DNA of 64,000 nucleotides from Ramlibacter pinisoli (GCF_009758015.1 NZ_WSEL01000003.1:434001-498000); one strand, 5' to 3'. Shown: positions 8,728-18,870, counted from the first letter of the stretch. Program-made: numbers and translations. Notes: generated by a model from the letters alone, not told the origin.

Positions 8728-11700
8728 TCAGTCGTAGACGATCTGCGCCGCCCCGTTGTCGGCCTGCGCCATCCAGCTGGCCAGCGCCGCGTCGGTCGGG
8801 AAGAAGCGGGCCTGCTCGCCCAGCTGCAGCTCCGCCGTCGCCGCGTCGCGCCGCAGCGCCAGCCGCACCGGCAGCCCGCGCACCACGTCGCCCTGCTCCG
8901 TCTGCTCGCGCCGGGCCGGGAACTCGCGCACCAGGCGTTGGATGTCGGGTGCCTTGCCGTTGACTGCCACGCGCAGGAACTTGCCGAACCGGCAGCGCGC
9001 CGTCGCCAGGTCCCAGGCCTGCTGGATCGAGAGCCGGAAGCCGCCGGTGAAGCGGTCCGGCTGCAGCTTGGCCTGCACGATGACCAGCTCGTCGTCCTTG
9101 AGCAGGTTGCGGTGGGCGTTGATCACGGCCTCGTCGGCGGTGGCCTCGATGGTGCCGCTCTTGTCGTCCAGCTTGAACAGCGCCAGCTTGCCGCGCTGGC
9201 CGTTGATGACGCGGAAGTCGGTGATGATGCCGGCCAGCAGCTGCTGGTCGCGGCTGTCGACCAGGTCGTCGACCTTGGTGCGCACGAAGCGCCGCACCTC
9301 CAGCGCCACCTCGTCGAAGAGGTGGCCCGACAGGTAGAAGCCCACCGCCGTCTTCTCGAACGTCAGCCGCTCCTTCACGCCCCAGGGCATGGCCTCCACC
9401 AGCGGCGGCTCCTGCGTGCTGGCGGCATGCGAATCGCCCATGTCGAACAGGCCGCCCTGGTGGGCGTTGGCCTCGGCGGCATTGGCGAAGTCGAACGCGC
9501 GGTCGATCGAGGCCACCAGCGCAGCCCGGTTCATCTGCAGCGCATCGAAGGCGCCGGCCTTGATCAGGGCTTCCACCGTGCGCTTGTTGATGCGGGTGCG
9601 GTCGACCCGCACGCAGAAGTCGTACAGGCTGGTGAAGGGGCCGGACGTGGACCCGGACGAGCCGGCCCCCTTGCCTTCGCGCGCCGCGACGATGGCCTCG
9701 ATGGCCTGCTGGCCCGTGCCCTTGACGGCCCCCAGGCCGTAGCGGATGACCTTGTCGGTGACCGGCTCGAAGCGGTAGCCGCCGCGGTTGACGTCGGGCG
9801 GCTCGAACGACAGGCCGAAGTTCTTCACCGCGTCCTCGAACAGCACCTTCAGCTTGTCGGTGTTGTCCATTTCCACGGTCATGTTCGCGCAGAAGAACTC
9901 GGCCGTGTAGTGCACCTTCAGCCAGCCCGTGTGGTAGGCCAGCAGCGAGTAGGCGGCGGCGTGCGACTTGTTGAAGCCGTAGCCCGCGAACTTCTCCATC
10001 AGGTCGAAGATCTCGTCGGCCTTCTCCTGCGGGATGGCGTTCTTGGCCGCACCGGCGCGGAACGTCTCGCGGTGCAGGGCCATCTCCTCGGCCTTCTTCT
10101 TGCCCATCGCGCGGCGCAGCAGGTCGGCGCCGCCGAGCGAGTAGCCGCCCAGGATCTGCGCCGTCTGCATCACCTGCTCCTGGTAGACCATGATCCCGTA
10201 GGTCTCCGAGAGCATGTTGGCCACCAGCGGGTGCGGGTACTCCACGGTCTCGCGGCCGTGCTTGCGCGCCACGAAGCTGGGGATCAGGTCCATCGGGCCC
10301 GGCCGGTACAGCGCGTTCAGGGCGATCAGGTCCTCCAGCCGGGTGGGCCGCGCATCACGCAGCATGCCCTGCATCCCGCGCGATTCGAACTGGAACACCG
10401 CCTCGGTCTTGCCGTCGGCGAACAGCCGGTAGGTGGGCGCATCGTCCAGCGGGATGGCCTCGAAGGTGAAGTCCTTCTGGCTGGCGTGGCGCTGGCGGAT
10501 GAACTCGCGGGCGATCTCCAGGATGGTGAGCGTGGCCAGGCCCAGGAAGTCGAACTTCACCAGGCCGGCGGCCTCGACGTCGTCCTTGTCGTACTGGCTC
10601 ACCGCCGAATCACTGCCCGGCTGCTGGTACAGCGGCGTGAAGTCGGTGAGCTTGCCCGGGGCGATGAGCACGCCGCCGGCGTGCATGCCGACGTTGCGGG
10701 TCATGCCCTCGAGCTTCTGCGCGAAGGCCAGCAGGGTCTTGACCTCGTCTTCCTTGTCCAGGCGCTCGGCCAGGATCGGCTCCTGCTGGATGGCCTCGGC
10801 GATGGTGATGTGGGTGCCGGGCTTGTTGGGAATGAGCTTGCTGATGCCGTCGCAGAACGTGTAGCTCATGTCCAGCACGCGGCCGACGTCGCGGATGGCC
10901 GCGCGCGCGGCCATGGTGCCGAAGGTGGCGATCTGGCTGACCGCCTCGCGGCCGTACTTGTCCTTGACGTACTCGATGACGCGGTCGCGGTTGCCCTGGC
11001 AGAAGTCGATGTCGAAGTCGGGCATCGACACCCGCTCGGGGTTCAGGAAGCGCTCGAACAGCAGGTTGTACTGCAGCGGGTCGAGGTCGGTGATCTTGAG
11101 CGCGTACGCCACCAGCGAGCCGGCACCCGAGCCGCGGCCCGGCCCCACCGGGCAGCCGTTGTTCTTGGCCCAGTTGATGAAGTCGCCCACGATCAGGAAG
11201 TAGCCCGGGAACCCCATCTTGAGGATGGTGCCGATCTCGAACTCGAGGCGCTCGACGTAGCGCGCCATCTGCTTGTCGCGCGCAGCCGCGTCGGGGTACA
11301 GCTGTGCCATCCGCTCCTTCAGCCCCTCGTGCGAGGCGAAGCGGAAGTACTCGTCGATCGGCATGCCGTTGGGCGTCGGGAAGTTGGGCAGGCGCGGCTT
11401 GCCCAGCTCCAGCACCAGGTTGCAGCGCTTGGCGATCTCCAGCGTGTTGGCCACGGCCGACGGCACGTCGGCGAACAGCGCCTCCATGTCGGCGGACGGC
11501 TTGAACCACTGGTCGCGCGTGAACTTGCGTACCCGGCGCTGGTTGGCCAGGATCTCGCCCTCGGCGATGCACACCCGGGCCTCGTGCGACTCGTAGTCGT
11601 CCGGCGCGGTGAACTGCACCGGGTGGGTCGCGACCACCGGCAGCTTGAGGTTGGCCGCCAGCTGCACCGCCGCCGCCACGTGGCGCTCGTCGTCGGCCCG

Positions 11701-12213
11701 GCCGGCGCGCTGGATCTCCACGTAGAAGCGGTGCGGGAAGACCGACGCCAGCTCCAGCGCCACCTGGCTGGCGCGCGCCTCGTCGCCCTGCGCCAGCGCC
11801 TGCCCCACCGGACCGGCCTGGGCGCCCGACAGCAGGATCAGGCCTTCGGCCAGCTCGCGCAGCCACTCGAACCTGCAGGCGGCCTGCGCCCGCACCACGT
11901 TGCGGGTCCAGGCGCGTGCCAGCAGCTCGCACAGGTTCAGGTAGCCGACACGGTTCTGCACCAGCACGAGCACGCGCGACAGCGCCGTCTCGTCGGTGCC
12001 GACGCCCTGCAGCAGCAGCTCGGCGCCGACCAGCGGCTTCACGCCCGTGCCGCGCGCGGCCTTGTAGAACTTGATGGCCCCGAACAGGTTGTTCAGGTCG
12101 GTGATCGCCAGGGCCGGTTGGCCATCGGCGGCCGCGGCCTTCACGACGTCGTCGATGCGGTTGGTGCCGTCGACGACGGAAAATTCGGTGTGCAGGCGCA
12201 GGTGGACGAACAT
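8728..12213 (-). CDS. dnaE: DNA polymerase III alpha subunit (replicative polymerase)
   Basis: DnaE is the catalytic subunit of the replicase. The 1161-residue protein begins with the PHP domain (FVHLRLHTEFSVVDG, ITDLNNLFG). The polymerase palm carries PDFDIDFCQGNRDRV with the catalytic aspartates. The C-terminal part contains the OB fold (LLAGIITDFRVINGQRGK) and the tau-binding end. Length matches the family (about 1160). I start at ATG 12213, which gives the canonical MFVHLR. Longer in-frame extensions run into trhO and are not credible. A TACAAT box ends 7 nt before the ATG, and no ribosome site is visible. Confidence 0.97.
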   Translation of the reverse strand: MFVHLRLHTEFSVVDGTNRIDDVVKAAAADGQPALAITDLNNLFGAIKFYKAARGTGVKPLVGAELLLQGVGTDETALSRVLVLVQNRVGYLNLCELLARAWTRNVVRAQAACRFEWLRELAEGLILLSGAQAGPVGQALAQGDEARASQVALELASVFPHRFYVEIQRAGRADDERHVAAAVQLAANLKLPVVATHPVQFTAPDDYESHEARVCIAEGEILANQRRVRKFTRDQWFKPSADMEALFADVPSAVANTLEIAKRCNLVLELGKPRLPNFPTPNGMPIDEYFRFASHEGLKERMAQLYPDAAARDKQMARYVERLEFEIGTILKMGFPGYFLIVGDFINWAKNNGCPVGPGRGSGAGSLVAYALKITDLDPLQYNLLFERFLNPERVSMPDFDIDFCQGNRDRVIEYVKDKYGREAVSQIATFGTMAARAAIRDVGRVLDMSYTFCDGISKLIPNKPGTHITIAEAIQQEPILAERLDKEDEVKTLLAFAQKLEGMTRNVGMHAGGVLIAPGKLTDFTPLYQQPGSDSAVSQYDKDDVEAAGLVKFDFLGLATLTILEIAREFIRQRHASQKDFTFEAIPLDDAPTYRLFADGKTEAVFQFESRGMQGMLRDARPTRLEDLIALNALYRPGPMDLIPSFVARKHGRETVEYPHPLVANMLSETYGIMVYQEQVMQTAQILGGYSLGGADLLRRAMGKKKAEEMALHRETFRAGAAKNAIPQEKADEIFDLMEKFAGYGFNKSHAAAYSLLAYHTGWLKVHYTAEFFCANMTVEMDNTDKLKVLFEDAVKNFGLSFEPPDVNRGGYRFEPVTDKVIRYGLGAVKGTGQQAIEAIVAAREGKGAGSSGSTSGPFTSLYDFCVRVDRTRINKRTVEALIKAGAFDALQMNRAALVASIDRAFDFANAAEANAHQGGLFDMGDSHAASTQEPPLVEAMPWGVKERLTFEKTAVGFYLSGHLFDEVALEVRRFVRTKVDDLVDSRDQQLLAGIITDFRVINGQRGKLALFKLDDKSGTIEATADEAVINAHRNLLKDDELVIVQAKLQPDRFTGGFRLSIQQAWDLATARCRFGKFLRVAVNGKAPDIQRLVREFPARREQTEQGDVVRGLPVRLALRRDAATAELQLGEQARFFPTDAALASWMAQADNGAAQIVYD

Positions 12214-12220
12214 GGTTCCG

Positions 12221-12226
12221 ATTGTA
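12221..12226 (-). promoter_or_regulatory. Predicted -10 box (TACAAT) of dnaE
   Basis: Read on the minus strand, TACAAT is followed by 7 nt and then the dnaE ATG. It lies only 25 nt from the oppositely oriented TAGAAT box of trhO, so the 50-nt gap is a compact divergent promoter giving two near-leaderless transcripts. Confidence 0.5.
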
Positions 12227-12251
12227 GGAAGGGCCATGGCGCCGCCCTTCG

Positions 12252-12257
12252 TAGAAT
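12252..12257 (+). promoter_or_regulatory. Predicted -10 box (TAGAAT) of trhO
   Basis: TAGAAT ends 6 nt before the trhO ATG. The same hexamer lies before the tRNA-Gly gene in this window, which supports its reading as a -10 element. No convincing -35 box is seen in the 50-nt divergent region shared with dnaE. Confidence 0.5.
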
Positions 12258-12263
12258 TCCCGG

Positions 12264-13001
12264 ATGGACGCCGTGTTGAATGTGTCGGGCTATCGATTCG
12301 CCCGGCTGGACGAGCCGCAACACCTGCGTGACCTGCTGCACGCCGAGGCGTCGGCATTGGGCCTGCGGGGCACCATCCTGCTGGCGCACGAGGGCATCAA
12401 CCTGTTCCTGGCCGGCCACGCGCCGCAGGTCGACGCGCTGCTCGCGCTGGTGCGCCGGCAGCCCGGACTGCAGGCCCTGGAGGCCAAGCGCAGCTGGTCG
12501 CGCGCCCAGCCGTTCCGCCGCCTGCTGGTCAAGGTCAAGCGCGAGATCATCCGCATGAACCAGCCCGCCATCGCGCCGCAAGCCGGCCGCGCGCCCGCCG
12601 TCGACGCGGCCAAGGCCAGGCGCTGGCTCGACCAGGGCCACGACGACGAGGGCCGGCCGGTGGTCACGCTGGACACCCGCAATGCCTTCGAGGTCGACTA
12701 CGGCACCTTCGACGGGGCCATCGACTGGCGGCTGCAGAAGTTCAGCGACTTCCCGGCCGCGCTGCAGGCGCACCGCGCCGAGCTGGAAGGCAAGACGGTG
12801 GTGAGCTTCTGCACCGGCGGCATCCGCTGCGAAAAGGCCGTGCTGGCCATGCAGGCTGCCGGCCTGCAGCACGTGTGGCAGCTGGAAGGCGGCATCCTGA
12901 AGTACTTCGAGGAAGCCGGCGGCTCCCATTTCCATGGCCGCTGCTTCGTGTTCGACGAGCGCGAGGCGCTGGATGCGGGGCTGGCGTCGGTGAGGGAATG
13001 A
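12264..13001 (+). CDS. trhO: tRNA uridine(34) hydroxylase TrhO (rhodanese domain, YceA family)
   Basis: TrhO hydroxylates U34 of certain tRNAs to ho5U in an oxygen-dependent reaction, the first step toward mo5U/cmo5U. The 245-residue protein has the N-terminal acylphosphatase-like domain, with [16 protein letters not shown] near residues 33-48. The rhodanese domain carries [16 protein letters not shown] and the catalytic loop [11 protein letters not shown]. Both motifs are typical of YceA rather than ordinary sulfurtransferases. The gene is divergent from dnaE and converges on a pirin gene, with a strong palindromic terminator between them. Confidence 0.9.
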   Translation: MDAVLNVSGYRFARLDEPQHLRDLLHAEASALGLRGTILLAHEGINLFLAGHAPQVDALLALVRRQPGLQALEAKRSWSRAQPFRRLLVKVKREIIRMNQPAIAPQAGRAPAVDAAKARRWLDQGHDDEGRPVVTLDTRNAFEVDYGTFDGAIDWRLQKFSDFPAALQAHRAELEGKTVVSFCTGGIRCEKAVLAMQAAGLQHVWQLEGGILKYFEEAGGSHFHGRCFVFDEREALDAGLASVRE

Positions 13002-13009
13002 CAGGCGGA

Positions 13010-13042
13010 CATCCGTACCCGAAGGTCCTTCGGGTCCGGATG
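13010..13042. terminator. Bidirectional hairpin terminator between trhO and pirin gene
   Basis: A near-perfect 33-nt inverted repeat is centred on position 26 of the 13000s. The inner arms ACCCGAAGG and CCTTCGGGT and the outer arms CATCCG and CGGATG are separated by one mismatch. It fills the 48-nt gap between two convergent stop codons, so it can serve both transcripts. There is no long T run, as is common in high-GC genomes. Confidence 0.65.
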
Positions 13043-13049
13043 GTCGAAT

Positions 13050-13943
13050 TCAGGACATCGGCTCAGGCGGCGAAAACCGCGTCGGTGGCAAGGGGATGAA
13101 CTCGTCGTCGCCCGGCACGCCCGCGAAGCGACCCGCCTCCCAGTCGGCGCTGGCCTGCAGGATGCGGTCCTTGCTGCTGGAGACGAAGTTCCAGTACATG
13201 TAGCGCGGGCCCAGCGGCTCGCCGCCCACGACGACGAAGCGCGCGGGGCCGGTGGCGGCGATGCGCACCGGGGCGCCGGGCTCCAGCACCAGCATCTGCT
13301 GCGCCGGCACGGCCGTGCCGTCCAGCGAGAACTCGCCGGCGACCGGGTAGACGGCGAGCTCGGGCGCGAGGGCGGGCAACTCGAAGCGGCCGCCTGCCGG
13401 CAGCGCGACGTCGAGGTACAGCGTCGGCGAGGCGGGCTGCACCGGCGAGCGGACGCCGAACGCCTCGCCGACCAGCACGCGCACCCGGGCGCCGTCGGCC
13501 TGCACCTGCGGGATGGCGTCCGCGGGTGTGTGCACGAACGACGCCTCGGACTCCTCGGCCGCCTCCGGCAACGCCACCCACAGCTGCAAGCCATGGTTGA
13601 CGTAGGGCTGCTGGCGCAGGTCGTCGGGCTTTCGTTCGGAGTGCACGATGCCGCGGCCGGCGCTCATCCAGTTGATGGCGCCCGGCTCGATGCGCTGCGC
13701 CGTGCCCAGGCTGTCGCGGTGCATCATCGCGCCCTCGAACAGGTAGGAGAGCGTAGCCAGGCCGATGTGCGGATGCGGCCGCACGTCGTGGTTGGTGCCC
13801 GGCTCCTCGGTCACCGGACCGAAGTGGTCGAAGAACACGAACGGGCCGACGCTGCGGCGCCGCGCCGCCGGCAGCAGGCGGCGGACCTTGAAACCGCCCC
13901 CCAGGTCCTTCTCATGGCCGAGCAGCTGCAGCGCAGCAGGCAT
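13050..13943 (-). CDS. Pirin-family cupin protein (human-pirin-like)
   Basis: Pirins are bicupins that bind iron; some bacterial members have quercetin dioxygenase activity and others act as redox-sensing regulators. The 297-residue protein shows the metal motif PHPHIG near residue 60 and the second ligand pair in GIVHSER, so all four metal residues (three His, one Glu) are present. ATG 13943 follows a perfect AGGAGG site. The gene is last in a four-gene minus-strand cluster, 11 nt after a WrbA-like flavoprotein. Function beyond the family is not readable from sequence. Confidence 0.85.
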   Translation of the reverse strand: MPAALQLLGHEKDLGGGFKVRRLLPAARRRSVGPFVFFDHFGPVTEEPGTNHDVRPHPHIGLATLSYLFEGAMMHRDSLGTAQRIEPGAINWMSAGRGIVHSERKPDDLRQQPYVNHGLQLWVALPEAAEESEASFVHTPADAIPQVQADGARVRVLVGEAFGVRSPVQPASPTLYLDVALPAGGRFELPALAPELAVYPVAGEFSLDGTAVPAQQMLVLEPGAPVRIAATGPARFVVVGGEPLGPRYMYWNFVSSSKDRILQASADWEAGRFAGVPGDDEFIPLPPTRFSPPEPMS

Positions 13944-13954
13944 GGTGCGTCCTC

Positions 13955-14512
13955 CTATTTGCGTGACCAGCGCGCGGCCGCCTCGGCCACGCGCTTGCCG
14001 AATTCGGTGGCGAACTTCAGGTCGCCGGGGAACATCTCGGCCGGCGAGGCGTCCGAGGGCGACACCGACGCCGCGCCCGACCACACGCCCAGCCAGTTGA
14101 GGTCGGCGCGCGTGGCGGCCTTGCTGTTGGCCGGCATCATGCCGGTGCCGACCCACACGCCGCCGTGCTGCATGGCCAGCGTGAACAGGTAATTGAGCGT
14201 GCTGGTCTTGTCGCCGATCGTGCTGGCGCTGTTCGTGAAGCCGGCGAACAGCTTGTTCTTCCAGGCGCCGCTGTACCAGGGCCTGGACGAGGCATCGGCG
14301 AATTTCTTGAACTGCCAGCTCGGGCCGCCCATGTAGGTCGGCGCGCCGAAGATGATGGCGTCGGCCTCGGCCAGCAGCTCCCAGCCGCCGTCGGGCAGGT
14401 TGCCATCGGCGTCGATGGCGATCAGGCGGGCGTCGGCACCCTCGGCCACGGCCTGGGCCTGGCGCTGGGTGTGGCCATAGCCGGAGTGGTAGACGACTGC
14501 GATGGAGGGCAT
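13955..14512 (-). CDS. WrbA-like flavodoxin / NAD(P)H:quinone oxidoreductase
   Basis: A 185-residue flavodoxin-fold protein. The FMN phosphate loop is VVYHSGYGHTQRQAQAV at the N-terminus, the second FMN-contacting loop is FGAPTYMGGPSWQFK, and GFTNSAST follows. WrbA-type enzymes reduce quinones by two electrons and limit redox cycling. The ATG at 14512 is preferred. A TTG at 14521 would add three residues. Gene order (pirin, DoxX, this gene, pirin) suggests a quinone or electrophile stress operon controlled by the divergent LysR regulator. Confidence 0.85.
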   Translation of the reverse strand: MPSIAVVYHSGYGHTQRQAQAVAEGADARLIAIDADGNLPDGGWELLAEADAIIFGAPTYMGGPSWQFKKFADASSRPWYSGAWKNKLFAGFTNSASTIGDKTSTLNYLFTLAMQHGGVWVGTGMMPANSKAATRADLNWLGVWSGAASVSPSDASPAEMFPGDLKFATEFGKRVAEAAARWSRK

Positions 14513-14594
14513 GGGCGGCAAACGATCCGGGCTTCAGGTTCGGTGGAGGGAGACGGGCGCTGCCGCCCGCGGGCGGCAGCGAGGCGGCGGTGCG

Positions 14595-15047
14595 TCAGCG
14601 CCGGGCGCCGTCGAGGCTCCAGCGGCCGGGACCGAAGGCCCAGACGAACAGCAGGCCGCCGAGCACGCCCATGTTCTTCCAGAAGGCCTGTTGCTGCATC
14701 ATGCGCTGCGCTTCGGGCACGGCCCAGAAGTTGTGGAACAGCGGCGTGATCACGGCCACGAAGACCGCCAGGCCCAGCGCCGCCCAGCGTGCGCGCCAGC
14801 CGACCAGCAGCAGCAGGCCCAGGCCCAGCTCGGCCGCGATGGCGATCGCCGCGCAGACCTCCGGCATGGGAACGCCCTTGGCGGCGATGTAGCCGACCGT
14901 GCCGGCGAAGCCGACGATCTTGCTGAAGCCGGCCGGCACGAACAGCCAGGCCAGCAGCACGCGGCCGATGAGGGTGGCGAGGTTCTGCGCGGTGGCGGAC
15001 GAGTCGGTGATGCCGACGCCGGTGGCGCCGTGGGTCAGGGTAGCCAT
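14595..15047 (-). CDS. DoxX-family membrane protein
   Basis: A 150-residue protein with about four hydrophobic helices. It contains LLAWLFVPAGFSKIVGF and AAELGLGLLLLVGWRARWA, typical of DoxX/YphA-like integral membrane proteins. Such proteins are often next to pirins and are linked to thiol-redox or sulfur stress, but no enzymatic activity can be assigned here. It starts 52 nt after the upstream pirin stop, with AAGGAG ahead of the ATG. Confidence 0.82.
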   Translation of the reverse strand: MATLTHGATGVGITDSSATAQNLATLIGRVLLAWLFVPAGFSKIVGFAGTVGYIAAKGVPMPEVCAAIAIAAELGLGLLLLVGWRARWAALGLAVFVAVITPLFHNFWAVPEAQRMMQQQAFWKNMGVLGGLLFVWAFGPGRWSLDGARR

Positions 15048-15099
15048 GATGAAACTCCTTGTTCAGGCTCGGGTGGGAAGAGAAAACCGGAAACCGGGA

Positions 15100-15801
<702 letters not shown>

Positions 15802-15889
15802 GGCGAGGTCCTTTCTTGGTTGCCGGTCGATGACTGGCAATGTAGGCGCAGCCCCCACGGTCGGGCAGCAGCCGGCTTTGATGGCATCA

Positions 15890-15904
15890 TTCAAAAAAAT
15901 TGAA
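15890..15904. promoter_or_regulatory. LysR-type operator candidate (TTCAA-N5-TTGAA)
   Basis: A perfect interrupted palindrome, TTCAA AAAAA TTGAA, fits the T-N11-A pattern of LysR regulators. It lies 7 nt before the ATG of the LysR gene, in the 109-nt divergent gap with the pirin cluster. This is where an autoregulatory and activating site is expected. It is also the only A/T-rich stretch nearby. Confidence 0.5.
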
Positions 15905-15910
15905 CGCACC

Positions 15911-16867
15911 ATGGCCACCCCCACCCCGCGCGACGTGCTCACCCCGGACGCGCTAGCCCTTCTTCAGACCGTGGCCCGGGCCGGGAGTTTCGCGGCCGCC
16001 GCGCGCGAGCTCGGCCTGGTGCCCAGCGCCGTGACCTACCGCGTGCGCCAGGTCGAGGACGCGCTGGATGCCCTGCTCTTCGACCGCGCCTCGCGCCAGG
16101 CCCGGCTCACCGAGGCCGGCGCCGAACTGCTCCGGGAAGGCGAGCGGCTGCTGGGCGAGGTGGACGCGGTGGCCAACCGCGTGCGCCGCGTCGCCACCGG
16201 CTGGGAGTCGCAGCTCACCGTCGCGGTCGACACCGTGGTGTCCTGCTCGACCGTGATGGAGCTGGCCCAGGCTTTCCTGGAGGTGGCGCCGACCACGCGG
16301 CTGCGCCTGCGCGACGAGGTGCTCTCGGGCACGCTCGACACGGTCATCAACGGCCAGGCCGACCTGGCACTGGGCATCACGCTGGAGCCGAACAACACCG
16401 CCGGCGTGCGCAGCCGGCCGCTGGGCGACCTGACGTTCGTGTTCGCCGTGGCGCCGCACCACCCGGTGGCCGCCCTGCCCGAGCCGGTGACCGACGAGCA
16501 ACTGCAGCGCCACCGCGTGGTCGCGGTGGCCGACTCGGTCCAGCGCGGCGACGGCCTCACGCTGGGACTGATGGCCGGGCAGGAGGTGCTCACCGTGCCG
16601 ACCATGCGCGCCAAGCTCGACGCCCAGCTGCGCGGCCTGGGCGTGGGGTTCCTGCCCGAACCGCTGGCACGGCCGTTCCTGCAGACGGGCCGGCTGGTGC
16701 CCAAGTTCACGCTGCGGCCCAACCGGCTGAGCCGCCTGGGTTACGCCTGGCGCGACGGGGGTGTGCTCGGCCCGGGCAAGGGCCTGCAATGGTGGCTTCA
16801 GCAACTGGACAGCGCGGCCACGCGCACTGCGCTGTTGGAGCGTCATGTGGGACCGCTGCTGGGCTGA
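15911..16867 (+). CDS. LysR-family transcriptional regulator of the pirin-DoxX cluster
   Basis: A 318-residue LysR regulator. The N-terminal winged helix-turn-helix is ALLQTVARAGSFAAAARELG with VPSAVTYRVRQVEDALDALL. The C-terminal effector-binding domain starts near residue 95. It is divergent from the pirin/DoxX/WrbA/pirin cluster, which is the likely target, with a TTCAA-N5-TTGAA operator between them. An upstream in-frame start would run through the operator and into the pirin gene, so ATG 15911 is chosen. The effector is unknown. Confidence 0.9.
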   Translation: MATPTPRDVLTPDALALLQTVARAGSFAAAARELGLVPSAVTYRVRQVEDALDALLFDRASRQARLTEAGAELLREGERLLGEVDAVANRVRRVATGWESQLTVAVDTVVSCSTVMELAQAFLEVAPTTRLRLRDEVLSGTLDTVINGQADLALGITLEPNNTAGVRSRPLGDLTFVFAVAPHHPVAALPEPVTDEQLQRHRVVAVADSVQRGDGLTLGLMAGQEVLTVPTMRAKLDAQLRGLGVGFLPEPLARPFLQTGRLVPKFTLRPNRLSRLGYAWRDGGVLGPGKGLQWWLQQLDSAATRTALLERHVGPLLG

Positions 16868-16870
16868 TGC

Positions 16871-16876
16871 CACAAT
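16871..16876 (+). promoter_or_regulatory. Predicted -10 box (CACAAT) of the FAD oxidoreductase gene
   Basis: CACAAT ends 7 nt before the ATG at 16884, directly after the stop of the LysR gene. It is another case of the near-leaderless arrangement. The 16-nt gap to the upstream gene leaves no room for a conventional leader. Confidence 0.4.
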
Positions 16877-16883
16877 CCCCGCG

Positions 16884-17951
16884 ATGCCGACCTCCCGCCC
16901 CACTCCGCCCGCCCGCCACATCGCCATCGTGGGCGCCGGGATCGCCGGCATCGCCTGCGCCCGCACGCTGGTCCAGGCCGGCCACCGTGTCACCGTGTTC
17001 GAGAAGGCGCTGAAGGTCGGCGGCCGCATGGCCAGCCGCGAGACGCCGTTCGGCAGCTTCGACCACGGCGCGCAGTACTTCACCGTCCGCGATGCGCGCT
17101 TCCAGGGCGCCCTCGACACCGCGCCCGGCTTGAGCCGGCCCTGGAGCGCCAACGCCGTGCGGGTGCTCGATCCGCTCGGGCGGGTGGCCGAGGCCTCGCT
17201 GCCCACGACCGAGGCGCACTGGGTCGGCGCCCCGGCCATGGACGCCCTGCCGCGGCAGTGGGCGCAGCCGCTGCTGGCCGCGGGCGCGGTCGAACTCGGC
17301 ACCACGGTGGACGGCATCGAGCGCGACGCCCTGGACGCCCAGCGCTGGCAGCTGCGCACCTCCGGCGCCGACGAGAGCGTGCACGTCTTCTCCGGCTTCG
17401 ACGCCGTCCTGCTGGCCATCCCCGCGCCGCGGGCCTCCGCGCTGCTGGAGCGCTGCCGGCTGGCGCCGCTGTTCGTCGAGAAGCTGGCCGCCATCGACAT
17501 TGCGCCCTGCTGGACGCTGATGCTGGCCTTCCCGCAGGCCGCACAACCCGGGCTGCCGCACCTCGGACCGCAATGGAACGCGGCCCTGAGCACCCACCAC
17601 CGCATCGCCTGGCTGGCGCGCGAGTCGTCCAAGCCGCGCCGCGGGCCGGTCGAGCGCTGGACCGTGCAGGCCAGCCCGGCCTGGTCGACCGAGCATTTCG
17701 ACGACGACGTGGACCGGGTGCGCGCCAAGCTGCTCAAGGCCTTCGCCGAGGTCACCGGCATCCGGGCCCAGCCCGCGCACGCCGACGTCAAGCGCTGGCG
17801 CCACGCCAAGACCGGCACGCCGCTCGGGCGCTCGCACCTGTGGGACGCGAAGATCGGCCTGGGCCTGTGCGGCGACTGGTGCCTGGGCCACCGCGTCGAG
17901 AACGCCTTCGTCTCCGGCCTGGAGCTGGCGCTGGCCGCACTGGCCGACTAG
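16884..17951 (+). CDS. FAD-dependent amine-oxidase/renalase-like oxidoreductase
   Basis: A 355-residue flavoprotein. The N-terminal dinucleotide-binding motif is [18 protein letters not shown], followed by the second FAD motif [10 protein letters not shown]. The C-terminal FAD contact is in the [10 protein letters not shown] region followed by [11 protein letters not shown]. Similar bacterial proteins are annotated as renalase-like NAD(P)/FAD-dependent oxidoreductases; renalases oxidise aberrant dihydro-NAD(P) isomers. The true substrate is unknown. It is followed by gluQ after 37 nt. Confidence 0.82.
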   Translation: MPTSRPTPPARHIAIVGAGIAGIACARTLVQAGHRVTVFEKALKVGGRMASRETPFGSFDHGAQYFTVRDARFQGALDTAPGLSRPWSANAVRVLDPLGRVAEASLPTTEAHWVGAPAMDALPRQWAQPLLAAGAVELGTTVDGIERDALDAQRWQLRTSGADESVHVFSGFDAVLLAIPAPRASALLERCRLAPLFVEKLAAIDIAPCWTLMLAFPQAAQPGLPHLGPQWNAALSTHHRIAWLARESSKPRRGPVERWTVQASPAWSTEHFDDDVDRVRAKLLKAFAEVTGIRAQPAHADVKRWRHAKTGTPLGRSHLWDAKIGLGLCGDWCLGHRVENAFVSGLELALAALAD

Positions 17952-17988
17952 CCCCGCACCCTGGCAGCGGCCTGGCCGAGGTGAGCGC

Positions 17989-18870
17989 ATGAGCCCCGGG
18001 TATCGCGGCCGCTTCGCCCCCTCGCCCACCGGGCCGCTGCACGCCGGCTCGCTGGTCGCCGCACTGGCCAGCTGGCTCGACGCCCGCGCGCACGGCGGCC
18101 GGTGGCTGGTGCGCATCGAGGACATCGACACGCCGCGCTGCGTGCCCGGCGCGGACGCCACCATCCTGCAGCAGCTGGCCACCTGCGGGCTGCTCCCCGA
18201 CGAGCCGCCGACCTGGCAGTCGCGCCGGGGCGACCTGTACCAGGCCGCGCTCGACGCACTGGTGGCACGCGGCGCCGCCTATCCGTGCGGCTGCTCGCGC
18301 AAGGACATCGAGCAGGCGCTGGCGGCGCAGGGCCGTCCGCGCATTCGCGGCGAGGAGGCGCCCTATCCGGGCACCTGCCGCACCGGCCTGCACGGCAAGC
18401 CCGCGCGCGCCTGGCGCCTGCGCGTGGCCGACGGCATGGTCGCCTGGACCGACCGGCGCCTGGGCGCGCAGCAGCAGGACGTCGCCCGGGCCGTGGGCGA
18501 CTTCGTGCTGCGCCGGGCCGACGGCCTGTGGGCCTACCAGCTCGCCGTGGTGGTCGACGACGACGCGCAAGGCATCACGCACGTCGTGCGCGGCGAGGAC
18601 CTGGCGGACAACACGCCGCGCCAGCTGCTGCTGCAGCGCGCGCTCGGCCTGGCCGCGCCGTCGTACCTGCACACGCCGCTGGTGCTGGGTGCCGACGGCG
18701 AGAAGCTGTCGAAGCAGAACGGCGCCCTGGCGCTGGACCTGTCGGATCCGTTGCGCACGCTCCACGCCGCCGCATCGGTTCTGGGCCTTCCTGCACACGC
18801 CGGCCCGATCGGCGATGCAGTCGCCAGCTGGGTGCAGGCCTGGCCCTTTCTACAATCGGCGGGTGACTGA
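17989..18870 (+). CDS. gluQ: Glutamyl-Q tRNA(Asp) synthetase
   Basis: GluQ-RS is a shortened glutamyl-tRNA synthetase that attaches glutamate to queuosine in the wobble position of tRNA-Asp. The 293-residue protein has the class I catalytic motifs [15 protein letters not shown] (HIGH equivalent) and [10 protein letters not shown] (KMSKS equivalent). Cys residues of the zinc-binding insertion appear in YPCGCSRK. It lacks the anticodon-binding domain, which separates it from GltX. Its last 8 nt overlap the GTG start of trmB, and the trmB promoter lies inside its 3' end. Confidence 0.93.
   Translation: MSPGYRGRFAPSPTGPLHAGSLVAALASWLDARAHGGRWLVRIEDIDTPRCVPGADATILQQLATCGLLPDEPPTWQSRRGDLYQAALDALVARGAAYPCGCSRKDIEQALAAQGRPRIRGEEAPYPGTCRTGLHGKPARAWRLRVADGMVAWTDRRLGAQQQDVARAVGDFVLRRADGLWAYQLAVVVDDDAQGITHVVRGEDLADNTPRQLLLQRALGLAAPSYLHTPLVLGADGEKLSKQNGALALDLSDPLRTLHAAASVLGLPAHAGPIGDAVASWVQAWPFLQSAGD
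18851..18856 (+). promoter_or_regulatory. Predicted -10 box (TACAAT) of trmB, inside gluQ
   Basis: TACAAT lies in the last codons of gluQ and ends 6 nt before the GTG start of trmB. It would give trmB its own near-leaderless transcript even though the two genes overlap. Confidence 0.45.

Noticed and set aside
8497..12279. A 1260-codon open frame on the plus strand opposite dnaE
   Set aside because: Its translation is low-complexity (Arg, Val, Gly, His-rich) with no family motif, and it lies entirely antisense to the unmistakable dnaE. In high-GC DNA the complementary frame of a real gene is often open.
13010..13042. The trhO/pirin hairpin as a member of a repetitive extragenic palindrome family
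   Set aside because: I found no second copy of its arms elsewhere in the window; the convergent position explains it better as a terminator.
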